A stretch of DNA of 64,000 nucleotides, from NCBI GenBank assembly GCA_031002005.1, contig CM061918.1, positions 39,436,947-39,500,946 of the forward strand, read 5' to 3'. A program made the position numbers and the translations under genes. Below, one piece after another: positions 53,625 through 64,000 of the stretch. The notes under the pieces were generated by a model, which was not told the DNA's origin, did no database searches, and worked only from the letters and a program-made list of their open reading frames with translations. This DNA is from Vandiemenella viatica. Lineage: Eukaryota > Arthropoda > Insecta > Orthoptera > Morabidae. The first letter of the stretch is position 1, and the number at the start of each line of letters is the position of its first letter.

Positions 53625-54024
53625 TGGGGCTAGGCGGTGCAGTGCACCGAGTGCACCGGGGCCCTCACGCTCAGGGGGCCACCAAGCATACCTCAGCACC
53701 TCTAGGGCCCTCAAACGCTGTTTAGAGGGCCCCACGAGCCTTCACGGCAAACTGGCGACCTTTTTTTTTTTTTTAGCTCTACCGTCGTCTAAGGGGCCCC
53801 TGAGAGTACAAGAGCCCAAGAGCCCCTCACTAAGGGCCCTTGCTGTGCTCAGGGGGGCCCCAACCACTGCTCAGGGGCCCCTAAAGAATAATTCAAGGGC
53901 CCTCATCCTCAGTTCAGGGGGCCCCTACCGGCACACAAAGCAAAAAAAAAGGTCGCCCTTCTGGCCTGAGGGCCCAAAATAAATTTTTTGCACTGGGGCC
54001 CTTGTTGACCTAGCTACGCCACTG
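53625..54024. mobile_element. hAT MITE, inverse relative of 19511-19815, left end decayed
   Basis: The right end ttgacctagctacgccactg is a perfect hAT MITE terminus, and the interior (gggcccaaaataaatttttt, ggtcgcccttctggcctgag) is the reverse complement of the 19.5-kb copy. The left end is recognisable only as tattatggggctaggcggtg. It contains extra gggccc-rich repeats. Confidence 0.85.
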
Positions 54025-54231
54025 TACTAATACTAGAGATAAGTTTTTATTGCTTTAAAAACAAACAAAAAATAGATCATTCCAATAAGATGGTGAACAT
54101 GTGGCATCAAATGTGTTTCCTGGTTTTCATTTAAGGTTTAAAACAGTGATGTGATAAAGAAAATATCTGTCAGTTATCATACTACAGAGCAATTTTTTTA
54201 TGTTATGTGTTTATAAACACCACATTTATTG
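54025..54231. other. Unassigned
   Basis: No signal recognised. Confidence 0.3.
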
Positions 54232-54565
54232 TTTCGTAACTTAATTTAACTGTGAACGAGCACATGCTCGGTGGCAATTCTCCAGAAAATCTATTTGCTC
54301 TTTGGTTATTACTGCTATTTTTTACCTAAAATTCTTTGAGTGAAATTTCTCTACCCATCTACTTTTGCACTTTACTAATTTTAATTTTAAATTCTTTCAA
54401 TGTTATTGATAAGCATTTCTCATGATAATTAAGTCTAAACGTTGACTACCTTGCATAAAAAAATTCCATTCCTTTATTCCTGAAATCAAGTCTCAGCTTG
54501 TGGTCTCAATCATCTCTTTCCTTCCATATTCTACTCCTAATCATGTCTTACTTACATTACTGATA
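54232..54565 (-). pseudogene. CR1/Jockey-like LINE 3' fragment
   Basis: cttaatttaactgtgaacga, gcacatgctcggtggcaatt, then tttaattttaaattctttca and ttcctgaaatcaagtctcag follow the LINE 3' end in inverse orientation, strongly decayed. Confidence 0.75.
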
Positions 54566-54974
54566 CTAAGGAGTAGGAAATGGCTTTTAGGCACTGTAAG
54601 TTACAAAGGATAATGAAACTAAATCCAGCACTTACCAAAGTAGAAGGTTGGAAGGCTGTGCAATTTACACATAAAACATTAGACAAATGTAATTGTACAA
54701 TATTATTGCTTAAAAACTCATTCATGCAGAGGGGAATGGGCCATTTGGCAATGGAAGTGAGCGCATACCCCCACCCCTTTTTACCAAATGGTCCATTCCT
54801 CTCTCCACTGAAATAATGTACAATTGTTTTGCTCTCATGTGTTTTTTTATTATTATTTTTTTTAGCCCTCCTGTCTTCAAGTTTTGTGAGTGATGGGTTT
54901 ATTTTCTGTATCCTTCATTATTTTCACTAACTGTAATAAAGATTAACTGATACTTTAATCTATTATTCTTCCAG
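54566..54974. other. Unassigned, ends in a 3' splice-site sequence
   Basis: A 78-codon open frame at 54580-54816 has no recognised motif. The stretch closes with a pyrimidine-rich acceptor (actttaatctattattcttccag, AG at 54973-54974). Confidence 0.35.
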
Positions 54975-57900
54975 AAACAGTGTAATTTGGAGACTTACTT
55001 ATATTAACCCAATTTCATTGACCAGTAGTCAACAGTTATGGCAAATTCAGGAAGAAGTTGTGACATCATCAAAAAGGAAAATTTCTTACAGAACCTCCTC
55101 TTAAAGAACAATATCATCTTAGATGATAACATCTTAGAGAATGATACAGGTATACACAGTTTTAATCTATGGTGATGAGAAAGAATGAAATTTCTCATTT
55201 AGTTTCTCTTCTAATATAGTAAAATAATGATATACATAAATAAAAAGTGTTTGTAATTGTTTCTAAGAAAAATCAAAAACCATATTTTCATCTAATGTAT
55301 AATAATTAACATACTGTAACTAATAAGGAAGACACTTCAATAATTAATAAAATTCCATCAATGTTAGCCAAGTACAAATATTTATGTTGAAGATACCTAG
55401 TTTGCAGTGCTGGATCTAGGGGGGTCAAACAGGAGTGCTTGTCCTATCCAACAACTTCATAGGGGTAGCAAAATCATGTTTGAAGGGGTGGTAAATGGCA
55501 ATTTTTTTTTTTGGTCTTGCTCTACTGCCCCAAGCAACAAAACAACAGTCCACACACCATTAGGGGGCTCCGTGCCAACGATTCTCGGGGAGGGGGGGAG
55601 GGGTGCGAGGGTCCTCTACCAATGCCCTGGACCGCAAAAACCAACAGCCCCTTCTTCACATTTGCTACGGGCCCCGCGCTGTTTTGATCGGGCTCTGGGG
55701 GTGGCAATCTAAAGCTTTTTCCCCACCTCTGAAAATTAGTAGTTTGGCCACTACAGGTTTGACAGGTCAGCAAGAAATAAAGATAACTGCCAATAAAGAG
55801 TCAGCTCATTAGGTTTTGTATAGTTAAAATTTGGAGGGGGACTACTAGTTGAATACAGGAGTTGGAGGGAGAGGAAAGAAGGTAAGATAGATTTATTTGT
55901 GTAATTTTTTTTAGAGCATGGACTGATATGATTATAGAGCTGGTTGAAAGTCACTAGGTAAAGAGAATGTCAGGTTGGAATAAGGTACACATTGGCAATG
56001 AGGCATGGACGAATACTAAGAGAAAAAGTAAGGTAGAATGTGGAAAGGAAGCGAAAACCATACATATAAATTAGCAATTATAATTATTATTAATTTAATT
56101 GTATTGGAGCTAACACTCTGTTGGCAATTCCCCCAATCATCCATTTACCCCCTTTTTGTACACATTGTTTTTAAAATTTTCTTTTATAACTGGAATGTTA
56201 AATTCCTCCCCCATTCACTATTATGATTTACAAATTTTAATTCTAAATTCCTTAAGCATTTTTGAAAAATTATTCATCATTACACTTGGTAATTTGTTCC
56301 AATCCCTAACACCTTTAACAACAAATGAAAATGGCAAAGAAGTACCAGAATTGTACTCTTCCATCAGATCTGCCACAGATCACCCCTTATCCTGCTTTAC
56401 AGAGCAGTCAAGCCTCCAATCTCCACATTCTGTGATGTGGTATGGGTGTCCACCACATTGTCGCCTACTTGTGGTTTCCATAGATGCTCACTACAGTAGC
56501 AAGCAAAAAGCCAACCAGCCTTTCCATTTCTGAGATGCTTGTTCCCAGGAACTGTGCCCACAAACTGCTGACCCATAAATTAAGGGAATTTTGGGACCTG
56601 TGCATAGAAATCTGCTGTCAGATACCTCTGGAAGTCTATCCAGGACTTGTAGAACCCATGCTATGCTGAATAACTGCTGTATTGTATTTGAAATGTAGAC
56701 CAGTATGCTAGTAAGTAGATGGTCATAATTGTTTGACTGATCAATGTATTTCCAGGAAGTTAAATACAATTATTCTTTCTATTTGATATGACATTATTAC
56801 TAAGTTTTTGTTCACGTTCTTTAACGGTATCGATTTTTTTTTTCAATTAATATCAATTCTTTGCTTATGAAACTTAATTCATAAATTGCTTTCTCCTACT
56901 TTTTTTTCTACAATTGATATCATGTGTATAAAAACGTATTACTGCCATATATTACTATAGCACTTCAGCAGTGTATATAAAGTGTAAGAAACTTAGCCTT
57001 CAATGGTCAGTGGTCTCTTAGCTGTCTGGATGACGCTGCCTTCTTCCTGAGTAAAACTGTATTGTCCACAAATGTTGCATACTCTTATATAGAAGTTACC
57101 CATTATTCGTCTGGAAGCATCCATAAACTATGTGGCTCCATTTTACCTTCTTTTAAATTGCCCCCTCCCCCTCTCTCACATAGCCTGACATAGCTTTTGT
57201 CTTGATACCTCCCCCATTATTTCCCCTGTTGGATTGACTGTAGCTTTATTTCTCATTGATTCCAGAAAACAAGTGTTCCTGTTTTCTCTTACCAGACTAT
57301 TATTAAAATTATCTATACTAATATTATAAAGCTGAAGAGTTTGTGTGTTTGTTTGTTTGTTTGAACGCGCTAATCTCAGGATCTACTGGTTCGAATTGAA
57401 AAATTCTTTTTGTGTTGAATAGACCATTTATCGAGGAAGGCTTTAAGCTATATAACATCACGCTGCGACTAATAGGAGCGAAGAAACAATGGAAAATGTG
57501 GAAAAAACGGGGAAAATTATTCATCTTTGAGGGCTTCTGTTGCGTGCGCTGCGAAAACGGTTCAAGATACCAAAAAAATATGTATGAAAGGATTATTCCT
57601 CTTGATGTGATCTAAAAAAATGTCCGCGACAGTATATGTCTATCTTTTAAGATTAACTCACTAGAACCGTTTTTTATGGTAATCAAATTTGGTCGAAATT
57701 AATGCATTATTACCAATTATTTGTTAGAGTTGTATCAACATAATAATATTAATCTTTATCCAAATAAATGTGTTGTTGATTAAGAGTATTTAATTGTGAA
57801 CAAAATTGTCTTTGGCATCACTTAATTTCAATGAACATCTTAGAAGATATTACGCGCGGTCGGCTTCCTTCTGAACGGTTGTATGCAGCGTTATTTGTTT

Positions 57901-60900
57901 TTGCGATATAATATTGTCGTATAATAATACTTTTTAAATATTATTTCATTTTGTTTTAAGGATAATATTTTGGTTCTAATAATTTAACAATTATTAACAC
58001 TTTTTTTTAGTTTTGATGTAAATAATTAAATATAAGTAGGTGTCATGGTTTTCTTTATAGTATTGTTTGTTTTAAGGATAGTATTTTGTTTCTAATAATT
58101 TAACGACGAATGTACCATGATCCATAGAGCTCATGTGGAGGCTCTAGATAGGACTCTTAGAGATATTAGAAGCTGTGATAAAATCATGGGTGGGATTACT
58201 GTTATGTTTGCTGGGGACTTTCGACAAACTTTACCAGTAATAGTAAGGGGAACTAGAGCAGACATTGTAAAGTCTTGCCTTAAAAGTTCCCCATTATGGA
58301 AGTTTGTTAACATTTTAAAAATTAACAACAAATATGAGAGAACATTTGGGGGGAGGTAGTATAACTTTTTCTTCAAAGTTAGTTTTAATAGGAGACGGGA
58401 AAGTACCTCATTTTGAAAATAAAATTGAAATTGATCTCGATTTAGGAGAAAGAGTAAGTAACATTGAGGACTTAATATCGAAAGTTTACCCTGAAATCAG
58501 CGAAATAGAAAATAAAGATCATCAATGGATGTGTCAAAGGGCAATATTGGCGGCGAGAAACAGTAGCGTGGACGAAATTAACGACCTAATTTTAAGTAAA
58601 CTTCCAGGAGACATAGTTACCTACACATCTATTGATAACGTAATGGATCAAGAAGATGCGGTACATTATCCACAAGAGTTTCTTAATTCTTTGAACCCAA
58701 GTGGCCTTCCCCCATATTCCCTCAAGTTAAAAATAGGTGCCCCAATAATTTTACTTAGAAATCTCAAACCACCAAATTTATGTAACGGAACCCGACTTCA
58801 AATTAAATTTCTACTTAATAACGTGATCGTTGCAATAGTTTTGACTGGTCCAGCAGTTGGTCAAACAGTGCTTATACCTCGCATCCCAATGATTCCAAAT
58901 GATTTACCTTTTAATTTTAAAAGAATTCAATTTCCCGTTAAGCTATCTTTCGCCGTTACAATTAATATATCACAGGGGCAAACATTTAAACACGTAGGAA
59001 TCGATTTACGTCAAGACTGCTTTTCACACGGCCAACTATATGTCGCGTTGTCAAGATCGGGTTGCGGAGAAAACCAATATGTTCTTCTGCCACAAGAAAA
59101 TAAAACTAAAAATATAATTTACGCAGAAGTACTTTAAAATATTTATGTTCTTTTAAAAACTTAAAAAATAAATTTGCAAAAAATTGTCTAAAATAATAAC
59201 AGAAATTGACGCGGACAAAGACGTGGGTAACTGCTATAATTTATAAAGCTGAGGAGGTTGTTTGCAAAAATAAATATGATGCCCAAAATAACTATTCCAC
59301 GCGGACGAAGTCGCGGGCACAGCTAGTTGCATATATAATGAACACATCCAATATTTACTTTATATACTTTTCTATAATTATAAAAAATTCTGAATTAATT
59401 GGTGATAACAACCACTCCTGCAAATGATTAATCACTGGGAAAATCTCTTTCTGAAATACAATCAGGAATCCTTATCTTCTTGAGTTGTTACTAAAACATA
59501 TTAATCATTGTTTAGTAACTGATGAAAATAACAAACTACACCTGTCATATAAAATAAAATAAAAACTAGGCAGAGGTGTATTTTTTGTTTTCTTCTGCTG
59601 CAATTCTATCACTTTTATTTCTATACATCCCAGGAAAGATTCTATGTCCTGCTTAAAAGGTATCCATATTACATTGATGTTCTAGATGTTGAAAACTCAC
59701 TGGAAAAACATTTCTGATAAACCTTGTAAAGATTACTGTACAGTGCCCTTCCAAACCACACTTTGAAATTGAATTAACACTTCAGTATGCACTATAATTA
59801 AATATGCACTCAAATTCACTTGACAGAACAAAATTAGAATTATTTTATCAGCAAGTGGTGTGGTGACACATGGACGATCAAAATCAAAACAGCTTATCTT
59901 TAAAATATTGAAACAATATGGACTGTCACTGATGGGTAAAATACCTAGTGACATCTGTATGTACCACATGCCTAATGTTATTAGGCACATAATGCATGTT
60001 GCATGTTGGCTTGTTCAAATGTCCCAGCACCATTATACCCAAACACTATACTTCAAGTCACAAGCATACACAGCACTGCCAGTCTATAGTATACCAAAAA
60101 TATGAAGATAATTATATGGTGGAACCAAGTATCCAGATGCTGTGGTGTATTGTGTACTCTATTTTAACTGTGACAAAAAAATCAATGAAAACCTATGTAG
60201 CTTGGGTCAGACACCCCCTTCTCCCCGTCCCCCCACCCCACATAGCTCAGCTTTCTATCAATCCCCAACCTTTCCCCCCTTGACCAAGCCACGTAGCTTA
60301 TGGACATTCCCTCTAGAATATTCGATCCACTGTCGCAACATTATGCCGATTGTGATGTTAAATAAAATAGATTTTTATATGCACAGAATCAATATTGTAT
60401 CTTTTGCCATTTATTTCCTTTTTTTTCTGTTCCAAACATTCCTCTCATACCAACAACATTTGACTGTGTCTGGAATATTCTTTAATTAAATTCATTCTGA
60501 AAGATTGGCACGTTATTTTCTACTTAAGATCTATTAAATTTTCTCTCCGTAACTTATTTCCTAACTTCTCACTATGCAACTATTATTACTTCAAAACTTA
60601 ATCCTCTGCTCAATTATCCTGTATTGCTCTCCAGCTCTACCATCAATCCTCCAAACTTCTTCTTTTTTCAGTGATCCTATATTTTCCAACATATCAAAGC
60701 AAACAATCTCTATTGGACCTGCTATTCTCTTTAGTAATTCCTTAAACTTTTATTTTACCAATATTATGGCGTTTATTTGTCTAGATATGTACTTTATTTT
60801 ATTTTAATAAATTGCTATGTTACAATGACTCCCAAAATTTCCTTTTATAAATTGGAAATGACCAAAAATGAGGCAAATTTTCCTAATGTCATTGTTGTTG

Positions 60901-62725
60901 TTGGTATCGAGGTTATTTCATAATATTATAAAAGTTGTTTGCTTATACAAATTTTACAAAACATTAATAAACCTGAAATAACAAATATATATAAATTGCT
61001 ATGTTATATCACCTGGCCAACCACAATACTCCAGTCCGTTATGTGGTTCATTGGTCTGATTAGGCACAGTGCAGCATTGTGGGGGTTGGAGTACTAGAGT
61101 ATGCCATGAAAAATTAAGCTTAAGCTCTTATTTGTGCTAACCAGGTGCTTGGTAATTTCTAATGATCCTTCATTCTTTTTGGTTATCACTAATCTTCTCA
61201 CAATAACAGTCTAGTTTACTCAACATCAGCGACATGACTAGTTGCGGCTGCATGCTGTGCAATCGATGATGAATGAGGCATCATGATGCATGGCACACAC
61301 TATAAAGGATGGGATGAAACATTCGCCTCTTCCTACCATGCCACAATGTGCCCAAACAGGCCAACGAAACACTTGTCGGATCAGGGTATCAAGTTTGCTC
61401 AGATAGACTGAACATTATAGCCAGGTAATGCAATCAGTATACAAGAGCATAAAGCACTGGTGGACAATTCAGTTATGTTTAGGAAGATAGCCACAGTATG
61501 ATTGCCACAACATTGGCTTTTTACATACTAATGTGATATCATCCAAGAGACCAAAATTGTTTGTGTGTCAAAGTCATAGATTCAATTCAGCTGTGTCTTT
61601 GTTATCAATGACAATGGCTTTTTTGGCCCTAACATACATATACTTTATGAAATGTTAACATAATATTAGCTGATGGTTCTTTAGATATTATAACTATTAC
61701 TGTGGACAGTAAAAGTTTTCATTAATTTTTTTAAGATAATTTATTTTGTACCAACAATTGTAATTTAATTGTTTTTTTTTGCAGTAACAAATACTCTGAA
61801 AATAGAACATGTTTACAGTCTTTCCATATCCCCTGAATTCAGGGGTTATGGAATGCCAAGTACTTCTGGAATTTCTGCAGTTAATGGTGGTGTTTCAAAT
61901 CAGAATCCACCTGAAGAAATAATTTTATCATCTGATTCTGAAGAAGATATTCCAGAGAATAAATCTACTGCAACTATCTCACTATGGTCAGAGTCTTTAC
62001 AGGAAAAAAATGGTATGGCTATAAGTTCTATAAAAACTGAGTCTGTTTCACACCGTCATCTGTCACAGATAAGTGTAGAGCATAACTATAACATATCTGA
62101 AGATCTCCCTGAAACTGCCGGGAGTCGTAAATTTGGCCCATTATGTTATGTGTGTCTGGAACCTTTGATGACTGGGCAGTCACTATCGTGTACACCATGT
62201 GGACACTGCTTCTGCACTTACTGCATCAGGCAGATGGCGAAGAGGTTCAAGAAGTGTCCCACTTGTAACAAACTGACAGAGTTGAGAAAAAATACGCACG
62301 GTATTTCTGATGTCTAAGGGGTTTAACAATTGATCCACATATAAACTGGGAAGAAGATTTAAAAAATACTGCTCATAATAGTTCTGTTATTAGTCATATC
62401 CCAATATTTTATTTACAGTAGTTTATAGAAAGTTGAATATTTATATCTTTTATACTATATCAAATAATATTGCATCATTGATTGGTGAAAAAATCTTATC
62501 TGAGAAACTGATTTTGAAAATTTTAATGAGAAAGTCTGCAATTGGTGGGAAGGATTCAAAAGTTGAGTCCATAGATTTAAAATTATTGTGTTTCAAACAT
62601 CATGGAATCAAGTCTGAGACTTTGGTGTTTATTATTACTTCGTACTGCTCTTGCTGTGGTTATGTTTATAGATATAATTTTAATGTATAAGTTTGTGTTT
62701 TAAATAAAAAAATAACACCTTTATC
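54975..62725 (+). CDS. RING-finger protein, RNF4-like (putative SUMO-targeted ubiquitin ligase); CDS 55038-55149 joined to 61785-62317
   Basis: Predicted 214-residue protein from two coding exons. The first exon opens at a good acceptor (AG 54973-54974), has an in-frame stop at 55026 before the ATG (55038, context gttATGg), and ends acag/gtatac at 55149. The second opens at ttttttgcag/ta (61785). Both boundaries are phase 1, so the join codes V38. Residues 158-198 form a C3HC4 RING (C158, C161, C176, H178, C181, C184, C195, C198). Before it lie two hydrophobic-acidic motifs like SUMO-interaction motifs, IILDD (26-30) and [13 protein letters not shown] (81-93), plus a sumoylation-type IKTE (120-123). 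RNF4-type ligases have this order and size (human about 190 residues). They attach ubiquitin to SUMO-modified nuclear proteins. AATAAA is at 62703. Function is inferred; orthology is untested, and a further upstream or middle exon is possible. Confidence 0.75.
55038..55149 (+). CDS. First coding exon of the RING-finger gene
   Basis: 37 codons plus one base. It begins [16 protein letters not shown] and ends [14 protein letters not shown]. The composition is hydrophilic and helical, with a candidate SUMO-interaction core IILDD. The donor gtatac is acceptable but not perfect. Its phase fits the RING exon 6.6 kb downstream, which is the main reason to join them. Confidence 0.6.
55405..55753. mobile_element. 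hAT MITE in the RING-gene intron
   Basis: The left end cagtgctggatctagggg is typical. The interior has the tttttttttggtcttgctct, cacatttgctacgggccccg and gggctctggggg words of the other hAT MITEs. The right end (gtttggccacta) is decayed. Flanks ctagtttg and caggtttg share six of eight bases, a plausible mutated duplication. Confidence 0.65.
55754..56084. other. Intron sequence, unassigned
   Basis: 55925-56050 (tcaggttggaataaggtaca, attggcaatgaggcatggac) resembles the LINE 3' coding part in + orientation, strongly decayed. Nothing else found. Confidence 0.35.
56085..56345 (-). pseudogene. CR1/Jockey-like LINE 3' fragment in the intron
   Basis: attaatttaattgtattgga, ttggcaattcccccaatcat, then ttctaaattccttaagcatt and ttggtaatttgttccaatcc match the LINE 3' end inversely. 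A ~60-bp insertion (about 56163-56225) interrupts it. Confidence 0.8.
56346..57112. other. Intron sequence, no element assigned
   Basis: No coding motif or repeat recognised. Confidence 0.35.
57113..57311. mobile_element. MITE family B, left part, interrupted by a Helitron
   Basis: ggaagcatccataaactatg + tggctcc, a C-rich run, cctgacatagcttttgtc, actgtagctttatttctcat and ttttctcttaccagactatt follow the family order up to the exact start of the Helitron at 57312. The remainder should lie beyond 59326 but is too diverged to see clearly. Confidence 0.7.
57312..59326 (+). mobile_element. Helitron, internally deleted, keeping the helicase C-terminal half
   Basis: Starts tctatactaatattataaa, gctgaagagtttgtgtgttt, a textbook Helitron 5' end. 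It ends with the hairpin cgcggacgaagtcgcg followed by ggcacagCTAG. It sits between A (57311) and T (59327), the Helitron target dinucleotide, with no duplication. The Rep nickase and first half of the helicase are missing. A ~40-bp direct repeat (gttttaaggata..tattttg and ttctaataatttaac at 57954 and 58070) lies at the deletion edge. Confidence 0.95.
58105..59137 (+). pseudogene. Helitron Pif1-type helicase, C-terminal half, one frameshift
   Basis: It begins mid-domain with [20 protein letters not shown] (Walker B, DEC) and continues [20 protein letters not shown] (motif III). A 1-base shift near 58330 moves to the frame 58334-59137. There [40 protein letters not shown] and [14 protein letters not shown] (motifs V-VI of Pif1 helicases) are intact up to a taa at 59135. 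The upstream sequence is AT-rich and non-coding, so Walker A and the Rep domain were removed by deletion. Helitron helicases unwind the nicked donor strand during rolling-circle transposition. Confidence 0.92.
59327..60184. other. Intron sequence, no element assigned
   Basis: AT-rich; no coding motif recognised. Confidence 0.35.
60185..60311. mobile_element. MITE family B, right part
   Basis: acctatgtagcttgggtcag, a C-rich run, cacatagctcagctttctat and the terminus ccacgtagcttatggacatt + ccc. The left half is absent. Confidence 0.7.
60312..61784. other. Intron sequence, no element assigned
   Basis: AT-rich. Ends with the acceptor of the RING exon. Confidence 0.4.
61785..62317 (+). CDS. RING exon (last coding exon)
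   Basis: A strong acceptor (T-rich run then gcag). It is open for 176 codons from the second base of a split codon to a taa stop at 62315-62317. It contains the acidic SIM-like [13 protein letters not shown] and the complete RING ending [15 protein letters not shown], with 13 residues after the last zinc ligand region. Codon use is unlike the decayed transposon frames around it, and there is no frameshift. Confidence 0.9.
62318..62725 (+). other. 3' untranslated region with polyadenylation signal
   Basis: AT-rich sequence after the stop. aataaa at 62703-62708 follows 385 bp downstream, with T/GT-rich words shortly before rather than after it, so the cleavage point is approximate. Confidence 0.55.
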
Positions 62726-62799
62726 AAAGGTCAAAGGCTGAAAAATCAAATATTTCATTTTAATAAGTTACAGAATATGCTGCTGAAATAAAAGGAACA

Positions 62800-63650
62800 A
62801 TTGATGGAGGAGTATTCATTTAGGTCAACAGAGGCCAGTTCACTGGTGTTCATAGATCATAACCATGAGTACACTTCAGGATTGATAAAAAAGAAAAAAT
62901 CGGAGTGTTGACTGTTTACTGTAGAAAAACGAATGATGAAGATGAGGCTCTTGGGGAGAAACTAAGTTTATATTCAGAGTTCTCAGGAGAGTGTAAAATG
63001 GTCATATTTGATGGGAATTTAGATGTATTATGTGGCAACTGGGAAGGTAGTAAGATTACCAACACAAAGGAACAGAAATTTGTAACTACCTTAATTAGGG
63101 AAGGAGTGGTAGAGCAGAATACAAGGCTACACAACATGTCAGATATCTTCCTTAAAAGATAACCTGTGGGGTCTCAAGTAACTGAAGGAATAAGTGATCA
63201 TGAAGTAGTTCTGATGGGTATGAAAGGATTTAGTAAACAAGTGGACAAGGGAAAATAGGTACAAATATAGAATGATACAAATTTCATGACTGAAGAGATA
63301 TTTCAAGGAAGGTTCAGCAAATGGAAGGAAGAAACAAGTGCAGAGTGTTCAAATTGGGAAGAATTCAAGGAGATAATAAATAGGGTGAGAATTATTTACT
63401 CCAAAACAAAAATAAAGAGATGTACAGAACCTTCATACTATAATAGGTAGGTGAGGAGGTTAAAGAGGCTGGTAAGTACAGAACACGGCAGAGTTAGTAG
63501 ACAGAAAAGTAATAGGGACTAAATAAGGAATTAATTGTTAAAAAGAAAGAAGCTAAAGATTAGTTTATGAAGAATGTCATCCATGCATGGGGACTGCCAA
63601 TTGATGCATCAAGAAATTTCTGTGACTAATTTAGAAAACTGAGAGGAAGG
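62800..63650 (+). pseudogene. CR1/Jockey-like LINE endonuclease, decayed
   Basis: An open stretch reads KIGVLTVYCRKTNDEDEALG, KMVIFDGNLDVLCGNWEG (the DFN..W motif of AP endonucleases, here DGN), NTKEQKFVTTLIREGVVEQN and MSDIFLKR. After a stop and shift it gives QVTEGISDHEVVLMGMKGFS (SDH catalytic motif), then linker pieces with further stops. It includes more of the N-terminal side than the copy at 37450. It lies just past the 3' UTR of the RING gene. Confidence 0.85.
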
Positions 63651-63746
63651 GAAGCTAAACAGACAATTATAGATAGTGATAGATAAGAAGTTACTGAGGA
63701 TTTGAAAAAGGCAGAGATATTAAGTAACTGGTTTGATGCAAACACT

Positions 63747-63990
63747 GAGCACGGTGGGTGAACAGTTAATGTTCTGGCCTCACATTCGGGAGAATGTGGG
63801 TTCGAATCCCCAACTGGGCATCCAGATTTGGGTGTTCCATGGTTTCCCCAAATCACTCCAGGCGAATGCCGGGATGCTTGCTTCAAAAGGACATGGCTTA
63901 ATTAAATCCTGTTCCTTATCCCCAGTCCTTTCCTGCCTCTAATGACCTCAACGTCAATGAGGCGTAAAGCTATAAGCAAAACAAAAAAAT
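63747..63990 (+). mobile_element. SINE family 1 (gaggcgtaaagc end type)
   Basis: gagcacggtgggtgaacagt (A box), ggttcgaatccccaac (B box), ccagatttgggtgttccatg, aaggacatggctt, cctcaacgtcaatgaggcgt, then aagctataagcaaaacaaaa. Full length. Confidence 0.92.
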
Positions 63991-64000
63991 GATGCAAGCA

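Noticed and set aside
53605..53982. 125-codon plus-strand frame rich in P, S and G
   Set aside because: Lies inside a gggccc-rich hAT MITE; composition follows the repeat.
54580..54816. 78-codon frame just upstream of the RING gene
   Set aside because: No motif, out of any plausible splice context, and close to a decayed LINE fragment.

Overview
This is eukaryotic nuclear DNA, AT-rich and packed with transposable elements. It most likely comes from an insect with a large genome. The repeat mix (RTE-like and CR1/Jockey-like LINEs, Penelope-like elements, Helitrons, hAT, Tc1, mariner and pogo relics, and tRNA-derived SINEs whose core resembles SINEs I know from locusts and related orders) points to Polyneoptera. 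That placement is an inference from memory of repeat families; I cannot name the species. Two runs of exactly 1,000 N (5670-6669 and 38056-39055) are assembly gaps.

Layout. At 1.1-5.7 kb there is a CpG-dense 96-bp satellite that runs into the first gap, followed by a ~365-bp tandem repeat (6.7-7.5 kb). From 8 to 25 kb lie MITEs, SINEs, an internally deleted mariner, degenerate RTE-like and Tc1 copies, Helitron ends and a Penelope remnant carrying a hammerhead-like motif. At 26.2-26.5 kb a small CpG-rich island holds a palindromic X-box, a CRE and GC-box/EGR-like motifs; it is the only non-repeat regulatory-looking block in the left half. At 27.6-29.65 kb sits a long 5'-truncated RTE-like LINE with a perfect 10-bp target duplication. 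From 30 to 47 kb there are more MITEs (two hAT MITEs with perfect 8-bp duplications, one pogo-like with TA), a Penelope fragment, LINE endonuclease, a 1.8-kb mariner-like element with ~180-bp inverted repeats, paired G-rich MITEs and a deleted hAT element. From 49 to 53.6 kb there are LINE and inverted Penelope copies.

The one convincing host gene is on the + strand in the right quarter. Its CDS is 55038-55149 joined to 61785-62317, encoding a predicted 214-residue RING-finger protein. It has a C-terminal C3HC4 RING and acidic SUMO-interaction-like motifs, the layout of RNF4-type SUMO-targeted ubiquitin ligases. The intron phases agree (phase 1 on both sides), there is a good acceptor with an in-frame stop upstream of the ATG, and an AATAAA follows the stop. 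A promoter-like block with a consensus splice donor at 48429/48430 may be its 5' non-coding exon. The 6.6-kb coding intron contains a hAT MITE, a LINE tail, a MITE and an internally deleted Helitron (57312-59326) that keeps the C-terminal half of its Pif1-type helicase.

Nothing here looks like a bacterial-type operon, a CRISPR array or an intact virus. The long open frames across the satellite are by-products of a 96-bp period (a multiple of three), and the longest frames elsewhere span N runs.
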